Positions 44,107-52,872 are shown, counted from the first letter of the stretch. The stretch is DNA of 64,000 bases from Polaribacter tangerinus (GCF_038024095.1 NZ_CP150668.1:2232001-2296000); one strand, 5' to 3'. Notes: generated from the letters alone by a model not told the origin. Numbers and translations are program-made.

Positions 44107-45414
44107 TTATTCTGTTAACGCCTCTTTGTAGGTTTTTAAACAGCGCTCTCTGGCAAATTTATGAGCTACCATTTCTTTTGCGTAAGTAAGTTCTTGAAAT
44201 TCTGGCACCCATTTTTTTATGTACGCCAGGTCTTTGTCGAATTTTTTTATTTGAGTCGTAGGATTAAATATTCTAAAATAAGGTGCTGCATCTACACCAG
44301 AACCAGCAACCCATTGCCAGTTGCCAACATTACTTGCCATTTCATAGTCGTGTAGTTTTTCTGCAAAATAGGCTTCGCCCCATCTCCAATCTATAAGTAG
44401 GTGCTTACACAAAAAGCTACCTACCAACATTCTTATTCTATTATGCATAAAACCGGTAGCATTTAACTGTCGCATACCTGCGTCTACTAGTGGGTATCCT
44501 GTTTCTCCTTTACACCATTTCTTAAACTCTTCTTCATTATTTCTCCAAACAATTCTATCGTATTTAGATTTAAAAGATTGGTCTTTAGTAGAAGGAAAAT
44601 GCCATAAAATTTGCATAAAAAACTCTCTCCAGATTAGTTCTTTCCAAAAAACTTCGTTTTCTTCTGCAATTGCTTTCGCTACCATTTTTCGAACACTTAC
44701 AGTTCCAAAACGCAAGTGAGGCCCTAGTTTAGAGGTAGCATCTAAAGCCGGATAGTTTCTGGTTTCTTCGTATTGTTGTATCAGCTTAGGAGTTACCGTA
44801 TAGGCTGCTATTTCTTGTGTTGATTTTTCGAATCCAATTTCCTCTAAACTTAAATTTGGTAAACGAGTATTTTGATATAAGTTTACTAAATATGAGCTTG
44901 TATAATAATGGTCTAAATTGTAGGTTTTAAATTTTTCTCGCCACATTTTCATGTATGGAGTATATACTACATAAGGTGTCCCATCTTTTTTTACGATTTC
45001 ATCTTTTTCAAATATTACTTGGTCTTTGAATGTTTTAAAATGAACACCATTTTTTGCTAGTAAGTTTGTAATCTTTTGATCTCTTTCGGTGGCGTATGGT
45101 TCGTAATCATGGTTTGTAAATACCGTATCTATTGAGTAGTCATTCAATAGCTTTTCAAAAATATTGGCAGGGCTCCCAAAATACATAGCGATGCTACTGT
45201 TGTGTTCTTCTTTTAGTTTAGAACGCATTTTTTGCAATGTGTTGTAAATAAAAGTAATACGAGCATCATTTTTTGGTAACTTTTTTAAAATTTCATCATC
45301 AAAAATAAAAATAGGAAGTACCGGATTGTCACTTTTTAAGGCGTTGTAAAACCCAATATTATCATCTAATCTTAAATCTCTTCTAAACCAGAATATGTTT
45401 ACCTTATTATTCAT
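44107..45414 (-). CDS. phr: deoxyribodipyrimidine photolyase (class I CPD type)
   Basis: 435 residues. The N-terminal antenna domain starts with NIFWFRRDLRLDDNIGFYNAL; the FAD domain has KLGPHLRFGTVSVR, WKELIWREFFMQILWHFP, GYPLVDAGMRQLNATGFMHNR, and the class I signature VGNWQWVAGSGVDAAPYFRIFNP (near 370-392). It uses blue or near-UV light and FADH- to repair cyclobutane pyrimidine dimers. It is the last gene of the minus-strand operon that begins near 49675; three bases separate it from the SRPBCC gene. Confidence 0.92.
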   Translation of the reverse strand: MNNKVNIFWFRRDLRLDDNIGFYNALKSDNPVLPIFIFDDEILKKLPKNDARITFIYNTLQKMRSKLKEEHNSSIAMYFGSPANIFEKLLNDYSIDTVFTNHDYEPYATERDQKITNLLAKNGVHFKTFKDQVIFEKDEIVKKDGTPYVVYTPYMKMWREKFKTYNLDHYYTSSYLVNLYQNTRLPNLSLEEIGFEKSTQEIAAYTVTPKLIQQYEETRNYPALDATSKLGPHLRFGTVSVRKMVAKAIAEENEVFWKELIWREFFMQILWHFPSTKDQSFKSKYDRIVWRNNEEEFKKWCKGETGYPLVDAGMRQLNATGFMHNRIRMLVGSFLCKHLLIDWRWGEAYFAEKLHDYEMASNVGNWQWVAGSGVDAAPYFRIFNPTTQIKKFDKDLAYIKKWVPEFQELTYAKEMVAHKFARERCLKTYKEALTE

Positions 45415-45417
45415 TTT

Positions 45418-45885
45418 TTACGATTTATGGAGACCAAAAAGGGCAACTAATTTTTGTTGTCTGTAACCAAAAATTTCTTCTAGTTTTGGCTTTACTAAAA
45501 AGGGATGTATCATTCTACCAAAAATACCAAAAGGAACTTTATAGTCTATAATATCTTCTAGCTCTACACCGCCATCAATTTCTTTAATAAAATGTTTGTG
45601 ATGCCAAAGCGCATAGGGTCCAAACATTTGTACATCGACAAAGTATTTTTTTTCTTCGATATGTGTTATTTCAGAAACCCATTTGGTTTTAATGCCTAAA
45701 AGAGGTGTTACAATATATTGTATAATCTGACCCGTATATAAAGGTCTGTCTATTTTAGAAATGATATTAAAACTCATGTAATCTGGGGTGATTACTTTTA
45801 AGTTCTTCGGATTTGATAAAAATGCCCAAGCTTCGTCTAGAGAAATGGGTAATTTTTGTTTTTTATGCAGCGTGTATATTTTCAT
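45418..45885 (-). CDS. SRPBCC-family ligand-binding protein
   Basis: 155 residues, a START/Bet v1-like fold: LHKKQKLPISLDEAWAFLSNPKNLKVITPDYMSF at the N-terminus and GPYALWHHKHFIKEIDGGVELEDIIDYKVPFGIFG in the middle. This cell-division-inhibitor-like SRPBCC subgroup is often encoded next to photolyases and light-induced genes in other bacteria, as far as I recall. The ligand is unknown. One base follows the TspO gene, so it is co-transcribed. Confidence 0.75.
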   Translation of the reverse strand: MKIYTLHKKQKLPISLDEAWAFLSNPKNLKVITPDYMSFNIISKIDRPLYTGQIIQYIVTPLLGIKTKWVSEITHIEEKKYFVDVQMFGPYALWHHKHFIKEIDGGVELEDIIDYKVPFGIFGRMIHPFLVKPKLEEIFGYRQQKLVALFGLHKS

Positions 45886-46347
45886 TTAGTTGTGTATTAA
45901 GACATATAAATTTAAAGAAGTAGCTATACATAGCCATAAAACATAAGGGATTAGTAATACCTTATACTTACCCGCTTGATTACTAAGTTTTAATAAATAT
46001 ACAAAAAGTAGTGCTGTTAAAAGTATTAAATTAATAAGAGCGAAAGCTACCAAATGTTGATTGAAAAACAGGTAGTTCCAACTTACATTTAGTAAAAATT
46101 GTAAGAGAAAGTAACGTTGTTGTTTTTTGGAGTTTTCGATGGTAAATATTTTTCCTAGATATATCGAAAAGCAAATCATAATAGTAGTCCAAGCAACGCC
46201 AAAAACCCACCCTGGTGGTGTCCAAGGTGCTTTGTTTAAGTTTTCGTACCAATCAGTTGACGGACCGTTATTCATTAGCCAACTTCCTATGGCTAAACCA
46301 CCGAAATTGATTATTAAAAATAGAAAAGTACGCTGTAATTGTTTCAT
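45886..46347 (-). CDS. tspO: TspO/MBR family tryptophan-rich protein
   Basis: 153 residues with five membrane helices. The signature WYENLNKAPWTPPGWVFGVAWTTI (residues 32-55), followed by a WNYLFF segment and an aromatic C-terminus, identifies TspO. These proteins bind porphyrins and can degrade them or signal oxidative and light stress. Placement inside the photolyase operon supports a role in limiting photosensitiser damage. It lies two bases after the DUF6435-like gene. Confidence 0.9.
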   Translation of the reverse strand: MKQLQRTFLFLIINFGGLAIGSWLMNNGPSTDWYENLNKAPWTPPGWVFGVAWTTIMICFSIYLGKIFTIENSKKQQRYFLLQFLLNVSWNYLFFNQHLVAFALINLILLTALLFVYLLKLSNQAGKYKVLLIPYVLWLCIATSLNLYVLIHN

Positions 46348-46349
46348 TT

Positions 46350-46520
46350 CTATTTTGCCTGTAAAGCTTCAATTTTTTTTAGGATGTTGTCTGCCTCAAG
46401 GTATTTTTGATCGCTATCGCTTCTGTTTATAGATTGTAACTTGTAAGCTTCTTCCATTAATTTTTTATAAGTAGCTTGAAGCTTTTCAACTTCAGACTTT
46501 TTTTTAAACAATCCGAACAT
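46350..46520 (-). CDS. small Lacx-like helical protein (DUF6435-like)
   Basis: 56 residues from the ATG at 46520, not listed by length-limited gene calling. It reads MFGLFKKKSEVEKLQATYKK and continues as an amphipathic helix ending KKIEALQAK. The MFGLFKKK start and coiled helix match a family of tiny proteins I know as DUF6435; no function is established. It is packed five bases after the glutathione peroxidase gene and two bases before tspO, which supports it as a real gene of the operon. Confidence 0.65.
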   Translation of the reverse strand: MFGLFKKKSEVEKLQATYKKLMEEAYKLQSINRSDSDQKYLEADNILKKIEALQAK

Positions 46521-46525
46521 CGCTA

Positions 46526-46999
46526 TTATTTTAAATGTTTTGTTATTTTAGAACTTTTTGGTTTTGTAATTGAGAAAAAGTAATCTATGAGTTCACCTTC
46601 TCTAGATACTAAATATTTCTGAAAATTCCATTTTACAGAAGTGCTTTTGGTATTGTTTAGAGTTTTACTTGTAAGCCACGCGTATAAAGGATGTTGCTTA
46701 CTTCCTTTTACTTCAATTTTTTCTGTCATTAAAAAACTGACTCCAAAATTAACTTTACAGAAAGCGCTAATATCTTCTGCTGTTCCTGGTTCTTGACTAC
46801 CAAATTGATTACAAGGCGAGCCAATAATCATTAAATCGTTTTTATATTCCTTGTAAAGTTCTTCAAGTTCTTTGTACTGAGAGGTAAAACCGCATTTAGA
46901 AGCAACATTTACAAAAAGCAAGAATTTACCTTTATAGTCTGCTAAATTAATTTCTTTGTTTTGTAAACTATTTATTTTGATATCGTAAATACTAGCCAT
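46526..46999 (-). CDS. glutathione peroxidase family protein
   Basis: 157 residues. The catalytic Cys is in NVASKCGFTSQYKELE (near 36), the Gln in GSPCNQFGSQEPG (near 70), and the Trp/Asn in VKWNFQKYLVSREG (near 124). It is a Cys-type GPx; in bacteria these usually use thioredoxin to reduce hydroperoxides. Within the photolyase operon it fits defence against peroxides formed under light. It starts three bases after the SDR gene stop. Confidence 0.92.
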   Translation of the reverse strand: MASIYDIKINSLQNKEINLADYKGKFLLFVNVASKCGFTSQYKELEELYKEYKNDLMIIGSPCNQFGSQEPGTAEDISAFCKVNFGVSFLMTEKIEVKGSKQHPLYAWLTSKTLNNTKSTSVKWNFQKYLVSREGELIDYFFSITKPKSSKITKHLK

Positions 47000-47002
47000 T
47001 TT

Positions 47003-47686
47003 TTAAAGTTTAAAGTTAACAATTCCACAATCTAACTCGAATATTTGACCAGATATAGAAGCAGCTTTATCAGAAATAAGAAAGCTTGCTAAATCTGCAA
47101 CTTCGTTTGGTTTTAAAAACTTTTTTAAAGGATGACGTTCTGTAATATTTTCAATCATTCTTTCATTTCTTAGAAGTTTTGAGGCTAAATCTGTATCTGT
47201 TACTGTTGGTGCAATGGCATTTACGCGTATGGTTGGTGCTAATTCGGCACCTAATGATTTTGTTATTCCCTCTACACCAGATTTTGCTGCGGCAACACTA
47301 GCGTGAAAGGGCATACCTAGTTTTGTTGCTACGGTACTAAATAGTAATACTGATGGTTGGTTACCATTTTTAAGTTTTGGTAAATACTTTTGAATTGTTT
47401 TTACAGCACCAACAACATTTATTTCGAAGTCTTCTCTAAATTCTTCTAATTTTAATCTAGATATTGGTTTTAGGTTGATGCTTCCAGGGCAGTAGATTAG
47501 GGTGTCTACTGCATCTATTTCTGGTAAGTTTTCTGTAAGAACATCACATGTATAATGTGTTAAGTTTGCATGAGGCTGCAAAGGAGCTGTTCTACTAATG
47601 TTTATAACGTTGTTGTTTTCTACTAAAGAATTTACAATTGCTTGTCCTATTCCTTTACTTCCACCTACTACTATAATGTTTTTCAT
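47003..47686 (-). CDS. SDR-family oxidoreductase with non-canonical active site
   Basis: 227 residues. The cofactor motif VVGGSKGIGQAI is at 5-16, with NVVGA near 93 and the LLFSTVA serine near 117. The expected YxxxK reads VAAAK (HASVAAAKSG, near 130-139), so the catalytic tyrosine is replaced by valine, a variant I recall in a specific SDR subgroup. The C-terminus (VADLASFLISDKAASISGQIFELDCG) is standard. Substrate and even catalytic activity are unknown. It is co-transcribed with the small paralogue before it (six bases) and the GPx after it. Confidence 0.8.
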   Translation of the reverse strand: MKNIIVVGGSKGIGQAIVNSLVENNNVINISRTAPLQPHANLTHYTCDVLTENLPEIDAVDTLIYCPGSINLKPISRLKLEEFREDFEINVVGAVKTIQKYLPKLKNGNQPSVLLFSTVATKLGMPFHASVAAAKSGVEGITKSLGAELAPTIRVNAIAPTVTDTDLASKLLRNERMIENITERHPLKKFLKPNEVADLASFLISDKAASISGQIFELDCGIVNFKL

Positions 47687-47692
47687 GTGCTT

Positions 47693-47908
47693 TTAAGGTC
47701 TTCCTTTCAAGCGCTTTTCAATTTTTTGTTTTACAACTGTTAAGCGCTTCATTAAATCCATAATGGCTGGATCTTTTTCTGTTTTGTAAACTTCATTTAG
47801 CTCCAAAATAAGTGCTTTTACTTCTCTGGAGGCTAAAATTCTGTCACTTGTTGTTTTAAAAGAGAACTTTCTATTCTCAAATTCTACGGCTCTTTCTGTT
47901 AAATTCAT
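47693..47908 (-). CDS. small hypothetical protein, paralogue A of a tandem pair
   Basis: 71 residues, not recognised. It is mostly helical and basic: LTERAVEFENRKFSFKTTSD, then RILASREVKALILELNEVY and MDLMKRLTVVKQKIEKRLKGRP. It is a clear paralogue of the next gene at 47990, with conserved FENRK, TTSDRI, ASRE/AARE, MKRLTV and IEKRLKG blocks. It sits between folE and the SDR gene in the photolyase operon. Nothing like a catalytic motif is present; a structural or nucleic-acid-binding role is possible. Confidence 0.7.
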   Translation of the reverse strand: MNLTERAVEFENRKFSFKTTSDRILASREVKALILELNEVYKTEKDPAIMDLMKRLTVVKQKIEKRLKGRP

Positions 47909-47989
47909 TCTGTATTAACTTATCATTTTAAATAATTTTTCCAATATAATTATAAAAGTTAGATAAGCAATAAAAATCTTTCTTATTTA

Positions 47990-48214
47990 TTAAGAAGTTA
48001 ACGGTTTGCCTTTTAATCTTTTTTCTATCCGTTGTTTAATAACAGTTAGTCTTTTCATAACATCCATAATTTTGGTGTCTTTATTTTTCTTGTAAATTTC
48101 GTTTAAGCTTAAAATTAATTCTTTAGCTTCTCTAGCAGCCATAATTCGGTCGCTAGTGGTTGGGAACCTCATTTTTCTATTCTCAAAGGCTATTGCTTTT
48201 TCTATTAATTCCAT
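47990..48214 (-). CDS. small hypothetical protein, paralogue B of a tandem pair
   Basis: 74 residues, paralogue of 47693-47908. It begins MELIEKAIAFENRKMRFPTT, then SDRIMAAREAKELILSLNEI and MDVMKRLTVIKQRIEKRLKG. The gene starts two bases after the folE stop and is followed by an 81-base gap before its partner. The conserved SDRI-(M/L)A-(A/S)RE segment is the most invariant part. Function unknown. Confidence 0.7.
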   Translation of the reverse strand: MELIEKAIAFENRKMRFPTTSDRIMAAREAKELILSLNEIYKKNKDTKIMDVMKRLTVIKQRIEKRLKGKPLTS

Positions 48215-48216
48215 AT

Positions 48217-48915
48217 CTAATAGTTTAATGTATTTTGTAATTCTGCTATTTTTTCTGGGCTGTTAAATTGTCCTCCAAAAAAAGAAGTTACTGTGGCAGA
48301 TGTATCATCTTTTATACCTCTAGAAGAAACGCATAAATGTTTGGCGTCTATAATTACAGCCACATCTTCTGTTTGTAAAATACTTTTAAGTTCTTCTGCA
48401 ATTTGATTGGTAAGTCTTTCTTGAACTTGGGGTCTTTTGGCATAATATTGTACAATTCTATTGAGTTTAGAAAGTCCGATTACTTTTCCGGATGAGATAT
48501 AGGCAACATGTGCTTTTCCAATAATTGGTACAAAATGATGTTCACAGTTCGAATAAAAAGTAATATTCTTTTCAACCAACATCTGTTGGTATTTGTACTT
48601 ATTATCAAACAAAGCAACTTTTGGTTTGTTTGCTGGGTTTAATCCAGAAAATATTTCGTCGATGTACATTTTTGCAACTCTTTTAGGAGTTCCCTTAAGA
48701 GAATCGTCTGTTAAATCTAAGCCCATAACATCCATAATTTCACCAAATAAAGAGGCTATTTTTTCTTTTTTTTCATCATCAGATTGTAAGAAAGCATCTT
48801 TTTTCATTGGAGTTTCTAAACCAGTAAATAGGTGGTCATCGCCAATTTCATCAGTAGAAAAGTAGCTAAGTTCGTCAGTAATTGAGGTGTCTTTTAGTTG
48901 GGGTTCTTTTAACAT
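48217..48915 (-). CDS. folE: GTP cyclohydrolase I
   Basis: 232 residues. The zinc and active-site segments are FYSNCEHHFVPIIGKAHVAY (near 120-139) and VIIDAKHLCVSSRGIKDDTS (near 186-205), with GLSKLNRIVQYYAKRPQVQERLTNQI between. The N-terminal ~50 residues are an acidic extension. It converts GTP to dihydroneopterin triphosphate, the first step to folate and other pterins. Its position among photolyases suggests supply of the methenyltetrahydrofolate antenna cofactor; this is inference. A 61-base gap precedes it. Confidence 0.93.
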   Translation of the reverse strand: MLKEPQLKDTSITDELSYFSTDEIGDDHLFTGLETPMKKDAFLQSDDEKKEKIASLFGEIMDVMGLDLTDDSLKGTPKRVAKMYIDEIFSGLNPANKPKVALFDNKYKYQQMLVEKNITFYSNCEHHFVPIIGKAHVAYISSGKVIGLSKLNRIVQYYAKRPQVQERLTNQIAEELKSILQTEDVAVIIDAKHLCVSSRGIKDDTSATVTSFFGGQFNSPEKIAELQNTLNY

Positions 48916-48976
48916 GTGTTCTTTTTTATGTGCTGTCTTTAAAATTTCATAATTTTAAAAAGCAAAGCACTGGTTT

Positions 48977-49252
48977 TTATCTTTTGGATATTGAGTTGTT
49001 CGAAATACTTCTTTGTCTCGAACATTTAAACCTTCCTTTTTCGAAGGTTCTTAACTTTTGATGTTTTGTTTTTCTTCCTTGAACTCTTTGGCGCCACATT
49101 TTAAAACTTTTAGGTTTCATTTCTCTGCGCATGAGCTCAATTACTTCTTGCTCTTTTAAACCAAATTGAAATTCTATAGATTCGAAAGTTGTTCTGTCTT
49201 CCCAAGCCATTTCAATTATTCTGTCTATTGCTATGTTATTTAATTTTTCCAT
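48977..49252 (-). CDS. TIGR03643-family protein
   Basis: 91 residues. The N-terminal 70 residues (DRIIEMAWEDRTTFESIEFQFGLKEQEVIELMRREMKPKSFKMWRQRVQGRKTKHQ) match the TIGR03643 pattern: a helix-turn-helix-like segment (FESIEFQFGLKEQEVIELMR) followed by the PKSFKMWRxRVxGRxTKH core. The family is uncharacterised and tends to be found with photolyases. The basic C-terminus is an extension. It directly abuts the upstream gene at 49253. Confidence 0.85.
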   Translation of the reverse strand: MEKLNNIAIDRIIEMAWEDRTTFESIEFQFGLKEQEVIELMRREMKPKSFKMWRQRVQGRKTKHQKLRTFEKGRFKCSRQRSISNNSISKR

Positions 49253-49675
49253 TTAATAAAATTCGAACTGTTTGTCGTAATCTATTTTTAGGGTTAAAAG
49301 TTTGTCTATAAATTTTTTATTTTCTTGCAATAATTTATTGTTTTTAAAACGTACAAAGTTGCCTTGTGCATGAATACTAAAACCACTTGTTTTATAGGTG
49401 TGAAGTTGGTAAAAAGGAATGGCCCAACTATAATTTTTTAATCCTTTATTTATGTATACTAGTATTCCTTTTTCTCTAATTTCTATATTGCCATAATTGA
49501 CATCAGAAACAGTATTGGTGAATTTTTTAAAATTCGGACTCACTTCTTCAATAATCATTCTTTTCGAACCAACACCACCTATTTTTAAAGATGATAGAAG
49601 GGAATAAGAGTTGCCCAAAAGTTTTGTAATGGCAATTTTCGCATCATCATTTCTGTGTGTAGTATCGAATATCAT
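49253..49675 (-). CDS. hypothetical protein, first gene of the distal photolyase operon
   Basis: 140 residues, not recognised. No signal peptide or membrane helix. It has beta-rich stretches (IEIREKGILVYINKG, SWAIPFYQLHTYKTSGFSIHAQGNFVRFKNN) that recall a PH-like or small barrel fold, with an alpha-helical C-terminus. It is the first gene after the palindromic operator at 49703-49732 and is joined to TIGR03643 with no gap, so it is under the same control as the repair genes. Confidence 0.6.
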   Translation of the reverse strand: MIFDTTHRNDDAKIAITKLLGNSYSLLSSLKIGGVGSKRMIIEEVSPNFKKFTNTVSDVNYGNIEIREKGILVYINKGLKNYSWAIPFYQLHTYKTSGFSIHAQGNFVRFKNNKLLQENKKFIDKLLTLKIDYDKQFEFY

Positions 49676-49702
49676 ACATCAAATCTACAAAAAAAATAAT
49701 TA

Positions 49703-49732
49703 TGTTTAACTTATTTTATGTATTGTTAAACA
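49703..49732 (-). promoter_or_regulatory. palindromic operator, site 1 (TGTTTAAC-N14-GTTAAACA)
   Basis: A perfect 8-bp inverted repeat with a 14-base centre. On the minus strand it lies four bases upstream of a -7-like box (TATTTTTT, 49698-49691) in front of the gene at 49675. The same element with the same geometry stands before the TetR-led operon (56961-56990). It occupies the region where a -33 element would be, so a bound protein could repress or activate. Confidence 0.65.
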
Positions 49733-49853
49733 AAATTAACAAAACATTATGTTTATAATTAACTTGTTGTAAATAAGTTTTTTGAAAAAATAATACTGAA
49801 TATATATGATGGTGGCACGGGTGTAGAAATGAGACTTTACTTTTAAAGTAATT

Positions 49854-51344
49854 TTACTCTGTTTTAAACATTCTATTTCTATTAGAAAGCGTATGTTTTT
49901 TTAGAATCCGTAAACTTTCTCTGGCTACTTCTTTATCATTTCTCATATTCCATAGAGTATCGCTGGCTTTTTTACGTGCTTTTTTTAGCGTTACAATTGG
50001 TTTCGGATAATCTTCACCAAGTTTAAAGTTGCAAAACTGTTCATCTAAAGGCGTCATTAAATAAGGTTCGTGAACAAATGGTAAAGGTAAATTTGCTAGT
50101 TCTGGACACCACTTTTTTATAAAAGTAGCCTCTTCATCATGTTCTAAACTATTTTTTACAGGATTGTAAATCCGTAAGGCATTGATGCCAGTTTCTCCTG
50201 CGTTCATTTGTAATTGAGGAAAATGAATACCTGGTTCAAAATCTAAAAATAAATGAGATAAATGTTGAGATGCATCTTGCCAAGGTTGCCATAAAATATG
50301 AGTAAAAAAGGAAACCAGCATGGCACGCATTCTAAAATTTACATAGCCTGTTTCTGCCAAACATCTCATGCTAGCATCTATTAAAGGAAAACCTGTTTTG
50401 CCTTCTTTCCATGCTTTTTGGTACTCTTCTGAAATACTTTTTTTTAATTTATGAAACCCTTTGTTTACGCTAGCGTTTTCCATGGTGTATTCCATTTCAA
50501 ACTTCTGAATAAAATGAGCTTGCCATCGGAGTCTTGAAACAAAAGCGCCTAAATGTCTTTTGTTTTTTTCATTTTTATACTTGTGAGCTTCTTGAAAAAT
50601 TTGACGAATAGATACATTTCCCCAAGCTATGTATGGCGATAATCTACTGCAACTTTCTCTCGCCAAAGCGGGTTTAGAAATATGATACATGTACTTTTCG
50701 TGCCTGTTTTCGAAAAATGTTTTGGCATATCTCCAAGCTAATGTACTGCCTCCTTTTTGAAACGGACTATCTAGAGGAGTTTCTAAAGAAACTACTTTAA
50801 AAAAACGTTCTAAATTTTCAATTTCTGAAATAGATAAAAATTTATCTTTATGTAGGTTGTTTTTAATTGGGCTTGCCATCATATAATCTTCCCATTTATC
50901 AAACCAATCTTCTCTATTTAACAGTCCTCTTAAAACTCCATTATTGGTATTTTCTACCCAATTAATTTCATTGTTTCTGGTATATCGTTTAAATTCTTTA
51001 TCTCTATTGAAAGTTATTAATAGACCTGTTTCTTGATGAGAAAAAACGTTATGAATCTTATAATTATTTAACAGTTGATTGAACGCAGTAACAACCTCTG
51101 TTTGAACACAAAGTATCTTTGTATTAAAAGAAGCCAGTTCTTTATTTAAGTCTACAATAGATTGTTTTATAAAATTCCAATGGCGTTCGCTGTAATGCGG
51201 ATCTTTGATAAGGGAGTTCTCGAATACATATAAAAAAAGCACTTTGTTATTTGTTTGTAAAGCGTTAAAAATAGCCTCGTTGTCTTGCAAACGAAGGTCT
51301 CTCTTTAACCAAATTACATCTATTTCATCTTTTTTAGTACGCAT
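49854..51344 (-). CDS. cryptochrome/photolyase family protein, atypical class
   Basis: 496 residues. The N-terminal Rossmann antenna domain (IDVIWLKRDLRLQDNEAIFNAL) and FAD domain (LSPYIAWGNVSIRQIF, FVSRLRWQAHFIQKFEMEY, GFPLIDASMRCLAETGYVNFRMRAMLVSFF, FEPGIHFPQLQMNAGETGINALRIYNP) are complete. The stretch GETGINALRIYNP replaces the canonical G(T/V)DAAPYFRIFNP of CPD photolyases, so this belongs to a different subgroup; repair substrate or signalling role cannot be told. Its start overlaps the FeS-type photolyase gene by 11 bases. It is the last gene of the TetR-led operon. Confidence 0.82.
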   Translation of the reverse strand: MRTKKDEIDVIWLKRDLRLQDNEAIFNALQTNNKVLFLYVFENSLIKDPHYSERHWNFIKQSIVDLNKELASFNTKILCVQTEVVTAFNQLLNNYKIHNVFSHQETGLLITFNRDKEFKRYTRNNEINWVENTNNGVLRGLLNREDWFDKWEDYMMASPIKNNLHKDKFLSISEIENLERFFKVVSLETPLDSPFQKGGSTLAWRYAKTFFENRHEKYMYHISKPALARESCSRLSPYIAWGNVSIRQIFQEAHKYKNEKNKRHLGAFVSRLRWQAHFIQKFEMEYTMENASVNKGFHKLKKSISEEYQKAWKEGKTGFPLIDASMRCLAETGYVNFRMRAMLVSFFTHILWQPWQDASQHLSHLFLDFEPGIHFPQLQMNAGETGINALRIYNPVKNSLEHDEEATFIKKWCPELANLPLPFVHEPYLMTPLDEQFCNFKLGEDYPKPIVTLKKARKKASDTLWNMRNDKEVARESLRILKKHTLSNRNRMFKTE

Positions 51345-52866
51345 CTATGTTTTCTAATATATGTGCCGCTTTTTCTTTAATTTTAATTCTATCGGTGCTA
51401 GACATTTTGTGTAGCACACTGTACATCATTTTCATTCTAAAGTTAGAGGAGAGTTGTGCCTGTTTTTCTTCTAAAAAGTTCCAATAAAGTGCATTAAACG
51501 GACACGCATCTTCTTCAAATTTTTTCGCTTTTTTGTAGGCGCAACTATCACAATAATTACTCATTTTCGAAATATAACTTCCGCTCGATACATAAGGTTT
51601 CGTGGCTATTTTACCACCATCTGCAAACTGACTCATACCACGAGTATTTGGCAATTGAACCCATTCTAGTGCATCAACATAAATGCCCAAATACCAAGCA
51701 TCAATTTCGTCGGGATTTACCTGAGCTAGCAATGCAAAATTACCTGTAACCATTAGTCGTTGTATGTGGTGAGCATACCCATTGTCTAATGAATTGTGAA
51801 TAGCATTTTTTAAACAGTTCATTTTGGTGTTTCCTGTCCAGAAAAAATCGGGTAATTTATTTGTGTTAGATAAGAAGTTTTCCTTTTTGTAAGTTGGCAT
51901 TAAATGCCAATACATGCCTCTCATATATTCTCTCCATCCTAAAATTTGACGAATAAACCCCTCTACTTGAGAAATATCTATTTCTGATTCTCTTTGTCGG
52001 TAAGTTTCTAAAACGTACGCTACAATTTCTTTTGGGGAAATCATCTTTGTGTTCATAGCAAAAGAAATTCTACTATGAAAAAGGTAAATTTTGTCGGTGT
52101 GCATGGCGTCTTGATAATCGCCAAAATGAATTAATAAATGCTTACAAAAGTAATGTAGTTGTGCTACAGATTGTTTTCGAGAAATTGGGTATTCGAAATA
52201 TTTTGCATTTATTTTTCCTATATATTTTACACCTGCTTTTTTTACGTCGTCCAATATGTCACTTACATCATTGTCAAAATTTATTTCTGTAGGAATTAAA
52301 ACATCGCCTTTCCATTTTTTTCTATTGCTGGCATCATAATTCCATTTTCCACCCTCAGGTTGTTCATTTACCATTAAAATTTGATGTTTTTTTCGCATAT
52401 TGCGATAAAAATTTTCCATCAAAAATTGCTTTTTACCTTTAAAAAAATTAGCTAACTCTTCTCTTTCTGTATAAAAATGTTCTGTAGAATAAACATGAGT
52501 AGGAATTGATAAAGTGTTGGCAAAATCGTTTAATTGTTTGTCTAGTCTATACTCATCAGGAGCCAAATATTCTAGTTCTTCAATTTGTTGTTCTTTAATT
52601 AGCAGCAATAAATTGTCCGTTAAACTTTGCGTGTTTTTTGTGTCGTTTATTGTAAAGTAAATAACTTGATGATTTTCTTTTTCTAGCTCATTTGCAAAGT
52701 TTCTCATAGCTGCAAAAAAGCCAACAATTTTCTGAATATGATGTGTTACATAGTCAGTTTCTTGTCTCATTTCGAAAATACAGTATATAGTATTTTTATC
52801 GGTTTTTGAAAACCAAGAGTGTTTACTATTCAGCTGATCTCCTAAAATTAGACGAAGTTTTTTCAT
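51334..52866 (-). CDS. iron-sulfur bacterial cryptochrome/(6-4) photolyase (PhrB/CryB-like)
   Basis: 510 residues, the normal size of the FeS-BCP family. The N-terminus LRLILGDQLNSKHSWF is the family signature (LxLILGDQL). The C-terminal half has GWREYMRGMYWHLMP, a Cys in KMNCLKNAI, and the cluster SNYCDSCAYKKAKKFEEDACPFNALYWNFL, giving the four cysteines that bind a [4Fe-4S] cluster. Known members repair (6-4) photoproducts or act as light sensors and carry a lumazine antenna. It lies six bases after the DASH cryptochrome gene and overlaps the next photolyase gene. Confidence 0.92.
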   Translation of the reverse strand: MKKLRLILGDQLNSKHSWFSKTDKNTIYCIFEMRQETDYVTHHIQKIVGFFAAMRNFANELEKENHQVIYFTINDTKNTQSLTDNLLLLIKEQQIEELEYLAPDEYRLDKQLNDFANTLSIPTHVYSTEHFYTEREELANFFKGKKQFLMENFYRNMRKKHQILMVNEQPEGGKWNYDASNRKKWKGDVLIPTEINFDNDVSDILDDVKKAGVKYIGKINAKYFEYPISRKQSVAQLHYFCKHLLIHFGDYQDAMHTDKIYLFHSRISFAMNTKMISPKEIVAYVLETYRQRESEIDISQVEGFIRQILGWREYMRGMYWHLMPTYKKENFLSNTNKLPDFFWTGNTKMNCLKNAIHNSLDNGYAHHIQRLMVTGNFALLAQVNPDEIDAWYLGIYVDALEWVQLPNTRGMSQFADGGKIATKPYVSSGSYISKMSNYCDSCAYKKAKKFEEDACPFNALYWNFLEEKQAQLSSNFRMKMMYSVLHKMSSTDRIKIKEKAAHILENIDAY

Positions 52867-52872
52867 TTTTAT

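Noticed and set aside
49703..49732. Reading the TGTTTAAC palindrome as an intrinsic terminator
   Set aside because: The arms are A/T-rich with a 14-base centre and no T-run placed for termination, and the same element in the same promoter geometry occurs at 56961-56990.
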